NCBI GenBank assembly: GCA_003344405.1
Contig: NOWV01000057.1
Span: 62,001-126,000 of the forward strand
Length of the DNA stretch: 64,000 nucleotides
Reading direction: 5' to 3'
Origin: Trichoplax sp. H2
Lineage: Eukaryota; Placozoa; Uniplacotomia; Trichoplacea
Shown: one piece after another, positions 12,101-24,100 of the stretch
Layout of the letters: the number at the start of each line of letters is the position of its first letter
How positions within the stretch are numbered: the first letter of the stretch is position 1
Position numbers and translations under genes: made by a program
The notes under the pieces: generated by a model
What the model was told of the DNA's origin: nothing
The model's database searches: none
Seen by the model: only the letters and a program-made list of their open reading frames with translations

Positions 12101-15100
12101 CTAGTAGACAATCACGGAAACCAATCACAGAAGAGGATCAATAATGAAAAATGGGTATAACTTGATTAGTTTTAGCAATAACTTATGGCAAATTTATGTC
12201 TACCTTTTAGCTACATGGCACAGTATCAGATAGTTAAAAAATAGGCATTGTTTTATAGTATTTGATTACGAATGTAACTGTACTATACCACAAGAACTTT
12301 ATCATTATAGGGGAAATAGACTTTTAAGGGAATTGAAAGTATAGTACTGCAATTAAGATACGATACTTCTATTACTAGTATTTTAGCCTAATGATATATA
12401 TATATACTTACACAGTATTGAGCGAAGTTGAGCCATAAAAAGAGTTATCACGAATGTAAACTAACGGATTTGATTTTATTGACCTAGATAGAAAACATAG
12501 AAATAGTAATTTCGGCTTAGCTGCGGAAGATTAGCGCGATAAAAAGTAAGAAATATACTGTGAGTGCAAAATCAGTATTTCAAGTAAATAACGTATGTAA
12601 TTTTCGTTCTAAAAATTACAGTACACGATGCTCTCTGTAAGAAAATCTTAGCCCTTACAATAGCTGCAATTTGAATAATAAACCAAAGCATCGGATATCA
12701 AGGTAGCGAATGCCATTTTGGTCCAAATAACTATCACATATAAATAAGTAAGTTCAGCATGGAATAGACCATTCTAAGTTTACTGCATACTGAAATATAA
12801 TAGAAGTTTACATCTCTAATAGGTTTGGTCCAATTCCTAATACATGGGACTTGCCGCAGACTTCTGATAATTTATTTCGAGCTACATTTCTGTTTAAAAA
12901 TTTTTTACAACATCAATCGGAGAGTTTAGTGTCCTAAATCTTAAGTTTAAAGCTTTACTGTCACGCAGAAAAATGCTAATTTATTGCATTAAAAGATGCT
13001 AATAACCACATAGATCATTGGATTTATACTATCTCCTTTTGGAATAATTTATTAATTAATATTTATTCTTCATAGTCACGTACAGTATCTTTAGTCCATT
13101 AAATTGGATGTTATTCGGATTCTTAAATTCATTGAGTTGATTATCAGCGAGATGCCTATATTTAATAAAAATAAAAATAAATGAGGGCCACGTATATTTA
13201 AATTTTGATTGCTATAAGGCCTTCTTCATCCATTACATTAGGTAGCTGAATATCTATTGCACTTCCACGCTATCGACTTACAGTTCCTGCAAGTTATTAT
13301 CAGTATCGCGGAATATTTCTGACGCATTAACCGTGACTAACTTATTTTTATTTAATTTCCTTTTTGAAAATTCAAATAGGAATATTTTATCATTAAATCT
13401 CTTCAGTTAGCAAAGTTATGAAAAATTTAATAATATTAAAGATAAAAAAATAACTTACAATATTTTTAGGAAGCCATTTAAGTGAACAAAGATGCCAGGC
13501 GGAATTTTTTTTAAATTACTGTAGCTCAAGTCTCTATTTTTGAATACCATAACAAATACTATGTATTAGTATTAGAATTTTTAACAAACATGATTAGAAA
13601 TACGGTAGTAGCCGTGCTTATGCTATTAACAAAATAGGAAATTTTAAATGGATAATAAACCATAACAACTTTAATAGAAAAATACTTACATAGAATAATC
13701 GAAACATTTAATTAATGTTGCATAGATTGGTGAAAAACATAACGTTGTTATGTAAAATCCCCTGATTGATTGTTTAATGTTCGCAATAGACATATTATTT
13801 CTCCCGATTGAACTAATTATTACAATAAATGTAGATAGAATGATGATTAGAAAACTACATGACGTCAAGTTTGTTAATTTTTATTTACTAAATATCATCA
13901 AATGCTGATCAGCATCGCATTACACCCATTTAGTAGTATTTATGCTTGTTACTAACAATGATCTTAGGTATATATTCCATTTAAAATAAACTTGCGGAAT
14001 AGATTCAATATTATTTCCAGCTAATAACCTGGGATAATAAGATATCATGATAGAACCTATAGGTTATTACCAACTTAAGCATATTGAGAACGAAGTTATC
14101 CAATAGTAACTAATTCCTCTTAAATGAAATCAACGTGTGCATCTAATTTGTGACTAAAGGTGGTATTTCACTTACAGCTCAAAAGGTAACCCCAGTAATT
14201 TAATTAGTATATCTTGATACAAGTCTATTCCATTTTGTACGAGGTTATTGGAGCTCAAATCTCTAGAATAGTGAATGATATGAATCGACGTTCTACGTAG
14301 CTCTCAACTAGTTCTACTTCCTTCGCAATATCTAAAATTCACAAATATTTATAAGGGCTAATATTTTATTTACAGTCTTTGCGTGAGACCGTTTAATGTC
14401 CTGTCGCAGTTATTTGAAATCCCCGAAATGTTATTATTGGAAAGGCGTCTTTCGAAAGCAAGAAAGATTAAAATATGATTTAATTTCGTTTAAACTATTC
14501 TATACCATAAGTCGGTAAAACATACAAACATATGCTTATTATTTGAATTTTAGCCAAAATTTAATTCTTTATACTGAACTTTTGAAGCGCAATATATAAT
14601 CAGATCGTATGGCTGCAATAAGTAAACATATAATAGCACATTTACTGACGGATTTAAATTATGAATTCCATCAAATCTAGTTATTCAAAAAATTTACTAA
14701 AAAGCATAGTTCAGCATGATCTATTATTATAAATATTGAATAAAAATCAAATCTATGAAAAAGTTTAGTTTATCTACTTACAAGTCTCGGACAGTTTTAT
14801 AAATCGAGCTACAAGACAAGTTGGTTAGTCTGTTTTGATTCATTGACCTAAAATTGAAAGATCCTATCGGTTTAAAGCTAGTCGAATAAAAGTACTGAGA
14901 CACTGCAATTAAGATAATAGCAATAGGAACTTATTTTCTCTTTGGTACATTTCCGTTGACTTACAATGTTCTCAAGCTAATTAAATTAGTAAAACTATCG
15001 TCAGCCATTTCTGCTATTAAATTGTTATCCAGTGATCTGTAAGGTAAAAAGATGCGAAATATCAAATTCGAGTCATAGGGAAGTCAAAATCGATTTCTAA

Positions 15101-18100
15101 AGCTTACTTTGTAAAGTCAACTTACAATTTTGTAACAAGTGTTAAATTAAAGAAAGGTGCACCGGCTAAAGAGACAATCTTATTTCCATTGCAATATCTA
15201 GCATCACAATTTTGGGTAGTATTTAAATTAGAATTGTTGAATTAATTTGAAAATTTTAAAGTAATACTGACAAGGTTGATAGTTGGCTTATGTCTTGGAT
15301 TAAAAATCCGTTCAGTGATACAAGTTTGTTATAACTGATATCTCTAGAATGAACGTGGAATAGAGAGTTCAATATATAATTATATTATTGTAGGTAAATG
15401 ATGCTAATGACCAAATTAACCAACTTACAGCAATAGTAGTTTAGAGAGTCCTAAAAATGCTTGATTTTCAATAATCGAGATTTGATTATGATTGAGATAT
15501 CTACGATTTTAAAGGTAGTGTACAGTAAACAAAAATAATTTAGGATAATTAAAATAGGTTCTTTTACCATATTTTTTATGTAATTGAACTACTGTAGTGT
15601 TTTGAAAAGCACAATCCTGAATTCATTTCAAAACTTACAGATTTCGTAGTTCTTTACACTTTATAAATATGCCATCTCGAATAGCTTTTATTTTGTTATG
15701 GCTAATATCTCTAAAAAATGTTCAAATACGGTCGGAAATCATGTACAAAACAGTAATATAACTAACAATGCCAGCCTATTCCAAGCAGATATAAATTTGA
15801 ACTTAAATGCAATTTATAGTCTATTATCCTTACACATGTACAAGTTTCGTTAAGTTACCAAAATAGTTTCTTTTTAATTCTGACAAACGATTCCAAGAAG
15901 CAAATCTTACAGTTTTAGATAAATAGATACAAACTTAATATTAGAATTTCACTGTAGCAGAAGGGTTTTCTTAAAAATAGAATTTAATTAGCTGTATAGT
16001 GGAAGACGCATTCTTATAATTCAATAGAAGGTCTCCGAGGAGATGAATTTATATTTTTAATAAATAGAATGATCAGAAATTAGTATGTACTTACAAATTT
16101 GTTAAATAATGAAGTGGAATAATGAAATCTAAAGTGTTCAATTCGTTTTTATGAATATTTCTACCAAAATATAATTATAAAATCGTATTAAATTAGTTAC
16201 TTAACATGTTGTTAACATAACTGTCTCTCATTTCTTCATTTATCTGCAGGGTAAAATAGTAAAATAAATTTTAATGTAAACGTATGAAACTGCTAAATAA
16301 TAAGACAGTTGATATTTAGTTAGTGCAACAGCAGAAATTTGAAGCACTCTATCAAACATTGTGAAATGTTTCAATTTTCTTATCTTTTATTTTATAACTT
16401 TGTAATGTAATTACTTGAAAATTAGATGATAGTTTGTGAAATATTTATAGGTTGATGACTCCAGAAATATAACGAGAACTGAACTTATCGCAAAGTAAAG
16501 CTATTACACAAGAACTTGAAATATTTTGAACGTGAATCAGTTTAAACTCAAAAGCTTCATACTGATTTGCGAAAGCTCAATCAATATAATTAAACTTATG
16601 CTAACAATATCAAAATAAAATGACTGAAGAAGTAATTAGAATGTACTTATCCCTCGACTATAGTTACATTACAAAAAGTAGAGAATCTCTTAGCTAGTGT
16701 CGAATTGTAGCTTATTACTTATTGATACTCTAGAAATGCATCGTATGAAAGATTTATCAGATTCTTCTCCTTCATACATGTCGTTATAACAATTTCAAAA
16801 TTTATTGTCTTACTTACAGCTCTTTTAGGTGTAATAGTGGAGCAAAGCTATCGGATTTTATATATCTTAATTGATTACTAGAAATATTCCTATTAATCAA
16901 GGCAATTCAATTAGATTGTTGACAATTGAAGCTAAAGAAATAATATGAAACTAATAGTATTTCTATATTTACAGAATAGTCATCGAATTCGCGTCTTTCA
17001 AAGTAGTAAAGATACCAGATGCAAGATTTCTTATTCTGTTCTCACTAATATCGCTACGATCAGTCCGATCATAGTTAAAATAAATTATTTAAACAATTAA
17101 TACGATAATCTCGATGAAAGACGATAGTTTGATAGCTAAAGTGATAAGTATTGCGATTTTAAAAGTAAATAATTGACTATTTATGTAGATAGTGAAGACT
17201 GAGTAATGATTAGGTAATCGACTTTAACACATATAAGGTAAATTTACCTAGCAAATAATCGAACCTAATAACTATTATGAATTTGTTCAGAAATACGAGT
17301 AGTTATACAGTCAAGCAGCATAGATCAATAAAATTATGTCCTTTGCCTTAACTAAAAATATCTTTTAAAATAGCAAAAATGAGTCTATAGAAAGTTGAGT
17401 AGCAGTTTCATTGAATTTCAGTTTAAGAATTCATTCAGAGCATACGTACATGACGGATAAACAAGGAATTCCATCGAGCGATAGGCTTTTATCGCTGCTT
17501 AATCTATTGCTGGAGATATTACTAAAATAATGCAAATAAATTATTTCATAATTAGTCACGCTATAAGTAACGATATAAATCATTAAGAGATACTGGTATC
17601 ATAGACTAGCGTCATTCAAGTAGTCTACGAATATTATTAGCATTTCGAGGATAGCGGCATAGACACTTTCCAGTAAATGTGTAATTTAATCCTAATTGTC
17701 TTTTGATCAAGCTAAGTATTTACATAAGTTGTAAACATTGAAAACATCCCGACACTTTAAATCCATTTATTAGATTATTTGATAAATCCCTAGCACGAAA
17801 TGACAATAGATTAGTGATTGAATAACTTTCGCAATGATTATAAGGTAATATTTCAGTTTTTGATCCAGCAATACTTAAATTTAATACCAGTTTATCTTTT
17901 TCCTGTAAAATGATATACTAGCAGTTTAAGGTAAACAATTATACGTAAAATTTGTAGAAAGACCAGGATTTATCTCGATTGTCTGTTACAGTAAATACAT
18001 GCTAAATAGTCTTCCATATAATGGAATAACACATTATTGCACATTTGATAACGTGGCAATATTATGCTGATACAAGTGGTGTAGCTGATCTAAATGCAAA

Positions 18101-21100
18101 AAATTGTTCTCAAGTTCCACAATACTTTTGAACAAAGTTCATATAAATATAGAAATCTTTAGCAGACCGCCTAAAAACCAGCAGTATTGGTCCTTAAATA
18201 TGCGTCGACGAAAGAGCAAAATCATTTCAGAAACACTTACATTCTACTGATATTGTAGCTGATATTTGATGGACAGGATGGGTCTATTAGTCTCATTTTA
18301 TTCTTAGATAAACCTCTGTTATATGATTCATAATAAACCTATAATCAATATTGTACCTGGCAGTATCTAATAATATTGCAATTACCAACAGGTATCCATT
18401 ATCTAATCACAGATTCAATACTTACAAGTAATGCAGAGAGATAAAATTATTTAAAGGCAATTCGGTAATGAAGTGAAATGGATTTCCATCAAGCCATCTT
18501 GTATCATCGTTTAGTAATTGAAAAGTTCATACAATTAATATGTTATGTAAAAAAGGAATATTAAAACGCCAACTAAATGTTTATTTAGCTCATCTAAAGC
18601 TGTCATTTTCAAATAGTATCAGATAAAATAGGTAGCTGATTTTACTCCTACATTTCTTCAATATTATTTAAGCCATGAAATGCTTTGGAAGAAATAGTTT
18701 GAATATTGTTAGATCTTAGAAATCTGAAACAGTAAAAATAATCAATTTAAAGACGTAACTTAAATGACTACTTCTACGTGAGATCAACTTACAGCGACTT
18801 TAAATTAGCTAAATCAGTAAATTGATAATCTTCAATAGATCTTATTCGATTTTCATCCATCAATCTAAATAAATGGAACGAGATCCGTATTCGAATTTGC
18901 ATTTGTTGAGATTAATATTGACCAAATGTTTAATTAATATTGAGTTATAGCATTTTTTCTTAAAATTTAGTGATAGATATAAGAAATACGGAGTTGCCAA
19001 TTACCGAGATATACATTCAATAACTAATAAGACTTACAGAATTTTCAAGTTGTATAATTCACTGAAAACAGTAAGATTCAGCCTTACCAAATAATTATTG
19101 ATGATGTTCCTAGTAGCATTCAAAGTTAAATATAGTAATTGAAATTAGTAACTGTTCTAGAAATTTCGTGAATAGTATGTGAATTGAAATGATTTGCGAT
19201 TATTACAAAAGGAAGTATTGACGAGGGATAAAAATAAAATTAAAATTTTCCAATCTTAATATTTTCGATGCAAGTTATAATGCTTTTTATCCTTTCCGAA
19301 AGCTATGATTACAATTATAAGGTGCCAAATACTATATATCTATTTAAAAACTTCCTTGTTAATGTAATTAATAGAAAATATGGCTATTAAACGGCCTACA
19401 ATTCCTAACTAGACTTCTAAACGAGAATGATACGGTCTTGTTATACTGAGATATTATCTTTTAATATGCTTAACTTATTACAAGAATTTTATACATAGAA
19501 TTGACTACAATAATATTATTTCAAAAGATGATTTAAAGGGTAATAAATAATAGCATACGATATAAATTTACAAGAACGTTATTTTACTTATAGCAATCTT
19601 ACAATTCTTGGAGAGTATTTAGTCCTGCAAAGGCGTTTATATCCAATATTTGAATTTCATTTGAGGCTATATACCTAATGTAATAATTTAAAACGTTAGA
19701 GATTGTTAAGGGAATGGCGAAATCGTTGTTTTCAGCTCCTTTAAATGATTTATTAGATTCTAATTGTCAACAAATACAAGCTATTCCACGTATTTTCAGA
19801 AGTTAATAAATACAGCTCCGTTGAAAGCAAAATTTGAGCAAGATAGCAGCACAATCTTAGCAGACCACTCACAATTTCTTCAGCGAGTCAAGGGAAGAAA
19901 ATCTATAACCTTCCAGATATGTCAATTTATTTTGGCTCAAATTTCTATTAAGTAACATTATTCCTGTATTCAGTTGAAGGAAACTTACAAGCTAACTTTA
20001 ATATCTACTCTATTATAGTTCTTGGATATATTTTATAGTTGCAGCTATACTGGATTTATATGGCCTACCCATATATTATTAAATACAAAATTAAGCTGAA
20101 ACATTTATACTTACAGTATTATAAGTCTAATAAAATTGACTAAAATTGTTTAATTGCCATTTATTGGCCACGTTAAAGGAAGAATAATAATCCTAAAATT
20201 ATGCGATGCTAAAACTGTTAGGCTAGCATTAAACTTACAGCTCTTCCAGTGCTAGAAGATTAGCAAAAGTATTCGGCTCCAAGCTTTGGATGCTATTAAT
20301 ATGTAGGGTTCTAAAAAATCATTTTTTTAAGTTAAAATTTATAACCCTGGATTAAATGATATTTAGTATATACCAGATCTTGCATGAATAGGGTTGCTCT
20401 GTATCCTGATGATATTTTCGTAGATACTTTATAGAAAAATTTTACTAGTATGTACTTATAACTTATAGGTCATTAGTAGATTACGCTCTAACAGTAGGCT
20501 ATATTTATGCTGGCTTACAGTATTTTTAAATTTGTTAACGGATTAAATGCCTCTTCGTCAACACTCGTAATGAAGCTGTTATGTAGATTTCTACAGAAGT
20601 ATGAAAGAAAATATCCAGTTAACCTAAAGCTTAAAGACAGTTTATATCCAATGAATGGATATACGTATTTTCCTTATTTTGGTATAAGAATCGATAATAG
20701 TGTGTAATGCGGCAATAAATTTTTTAACGGGCAATAAGTTCTGCTTTGTTAGCATTACAATTTCTCCAACACGGTCCCATTTGCCTTGCCAAAGACTTTA
20801 GGTGGTATTGAATTTAATAAAGTAGACGATAGGTCCCTAAATTTTTGCGATAGTAAAGGATACTTCAATAATATGGCCATTTCTTAGCAAACTTGAATAA
20901 TTTTTTAGGCAAATAATATTAATAGCAATAATTGCTATAATTTAACTGTAGGCATTAAAAATACTTAGTACTTAATATTCAGTATTTAATTAATTGAAAA
21001 TCTAATGTTTCAAGTAACATCGTAATTTAAGTATTCTCTATTGAAGTCGGTTATCAATCTACAGTGTAGAGCTTACAGTATCTTTAGTGATGTAAGATTG

Positions 21101-24100
21101 GCAAATGCATTTTCAGACAAACTTTGAATTTTGCATCCGCTCATGTCTCTGGTGTAGGAAATAAAAAAGATATCCTCAGCAATATTTTTATTCCTAAAAC
21201 GACTAGAATATCTCTATTAAGACTTATAACAGAATATAAAATCTGATTATAAGAATAGTGACTTACAAAGTTTTAAGCATAGCATTATTAGAAAATAAGT
21301 TGGCTTCAATGTCGTTTATGGAGCAAACTCTCATGTCACTAAGTAATTTAAGAAATTTTTTCTGTCTTAAAAATCTGAATAATTATAACAGAGTGCAGTC
21401 TTTGGCATAACTTACAGTTTCGATAAGTGAGTAAGGTATGAAAATGTTGTATTTGATATTTGGCTAATTCCATTCCCTGATAATTCCCTTACATAGAAGT
21501 ATAGGTTTAGAATATTGTTCAATACCTAAGAAAGTAGCCTAAATCGTATAATCGATTACAGTGTCTGAAGTTTGGATGATCCTACAAAAGCTGTGGAGCT
21601 GATAGTAGATACATAGTTATCAGTGATAATTCTGAAAGAGACATGATATCGCTTTAATGCTAATTTCTGCAAGATAGCTACGTAGCTGTAGTTGGAATTG
21701 ATTGCTCAGTTAATGCTAACAAAATCTTACAATCGATTTAGGGAAGGTAGGTTACCAAACATAATGCTGTTGACCGACACAAGTCTGTTCCAAGATAAAT
21801 TACTAAAATCAAAAGTAGATTTTAAACTTTAATTATTAACATTCACCTTGAAACATTTATCGGCTAAAATCATCTTACAAGAATGTGACTAGCTCATGTA
21901 TGTTATAAAACTAATTACTAGTCTTATACTATTCTCCATAAATTCATAACTGTTAGCCAACATCAAAATATCAAATATTAATAAATTTCTACTGCATACG
22001 TAGTGTGATAAAAGACTATAAATGCTTTGCAAACTGATAAATGTAATAATATCACAAATAACGTAATAACATTCAGACAGTATCGCAGTAAAACTTAAGA
22101 CTAGCGTCATATTAAATAAATGAGGAGAAAATGAAGTTTTTCATTTAATAAATATCGTGCAATGTGCAATGTTACAACAATTTGAAACATTTAAATACTT
22201 TAAATCGAAGTTGTTATCTTTTATCTGGCATAGATTTTGGGAAATAAATGAATTAAGTTTGTTTAGTGAACCTTGTGCCACATTATTGCTGAGATATTAA
22301 TTTATTGTTTATATAGTTGATATTAAGTTTTACAACAGCATCTGTTCTATAAAAGCACGAAATTTAAATGTTTATAAAGTAGCTTACATATAACTTAGTT
22401 TAGTGAGATTGGCGAATGCTCTAGGTTCGATTATTTCTATTTTATTGCTGAATAATCTCCTAAAAATGTAAAAAAATGATGCGATCTGAATAAATTATTA
22501 ATAAGGATAATAAAGTAAATTTTTAATTTATTCTAAAGTTATAAGTCTGATATGTAAATTGCTATTATTTTGGCAAGCATTACAGTAACTCCAAATTCCA
22601 CATTCCATACAATAAGTGACTTCTAACGATTGTTAATTCATTGCCATACAATGATCTAGATAGAGAGGACGTTCAAATAGTGAAGGAAATTTTCAACAAA
22701 GTTAAGTATTTGATGTTCTGATGTCTTAAATAATAGTTCTAAATTCTCATTGACTTACAGGCGCTTAATGCTGGAAAGTTCAGAGAACATATAATTTTCC
22801 AAATCCAGGAAGTCATTTAAACTGACGCTCCTAGTTTAAAATTATATTCAATGACCATTAATGGAGTTTACTTATTTACCAAAAGTACTTTAAATTTACA
22901 ATACTCTACAAAAAGGGCTGTTTGAAAATAAATGTTCAACGAACTTAATGCAAACTTAGTTACATGATCATTCAATCGAAAAATATTCGATACTTATTAT
23001 ATACGTTGATTATAAAAATTTATAATCAAGTTTAAATAGGTATAAATGTTAAAAATCTTTAGTCCTGATGGATTAATTCGAACGAAAAGGATTTACTTTA
23101 AATTGGTAGTCATAAAAATTTGCTACCAACTTACAGAACTTCCATATTTACAAACTTGGAAAACACAGAGTTAGTCAAATTTTTTATGGTGTTGGCAGCG
23201 AGACTCCTGCAATCATAACTCATCAGATTCATAACTTTGTTTTGTTTTTCAGCTATTTAGTTATTTTACTGATAATTAATATTCAGATATACAAATGCAA
23301 CTTTCAAATTAATAAACACTAAGATCTAACTATACTCAATTTTCGCGTAGTATCGTAGTCTAATTAGAGATAGAGCCTTTCAATCTTTAAGGTTAATAGC
23401 TACAAGGATTTTAAATCAATTATATGTAACTTACAGTAGGTACAAGTCTTCGATGCCATCCCAGCTTTTCTGACTAACTTTTGCAATTAAGTTTGTATTA
23501 AGGTATCTAACCGATACAAATGCATTCTATTTACTACATAAATCTAGTTTTATTTCTTAGTGATCGCTTTTTCATGAAGGAAATATGACATCAATTCTAT
23601 CTACTTGCAACTTACAATCTCTTCAACAATGGCATATTTCGAAATACCCCTTCCTGCACTTCGTGAATTCGGTTATCTGTTATTGCCCTTTTGATAGAGT
23701 ACCGTAGTTGTCGATAAATTATAGCTCTTCATTTATTTCTAGTTGATGAAAGAATTTGATATTTGATCCGCTCTAGTATACTATACTTAACTTACAAATA
23801 AGTTAACTTGCTCAATCCTCTAAAGCCAATATCTTGTAAGTTACTTATTTCATTTGTGTCCAAAGAACTACATCGGAAAATGATATTCAATAAATTTATT
23901 ATTTATACTTACATTCATCAGGTGTAATACCACCTAGATGGAGACAGGTATTATATAAATTATAGCAGTCAATTTTAACACATTATTAACTAAAAAGAAT
24001 TCTTACTTACTCAAATTAAGTAATACTAATATTTTAACGAGAACAACTTACAGTGTCGTTAAATTTGAAAGTGGTAGAAATACTCCATCTGCTATTAAAT

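Noticed and set aside
15904-15960. Possible further LRR exon of gene B (NSNIKFVSIYLKL before a GTAAGAT donor)
   Set aside because: In the required frame the acceptor is followed directly by TGA and no 72-nt reading is open. It is probably another relic, but too weak to list.
17790-17898. Extension of the 66-nt LRR exon 17724-17789 into an open, LRR-like upstream segment
   Set aside because: The upstream acceptor is in phase 0, not the phase-2 entry used by the array. The shorter exon with its own acceptor fits better.
19979-20045. Consensus donor (AACTTAC) on the minus strand suggesting an LRR exon
   Set aside because: The upstream sequence has a TAA in the array frame and no acceptor at the right distance.
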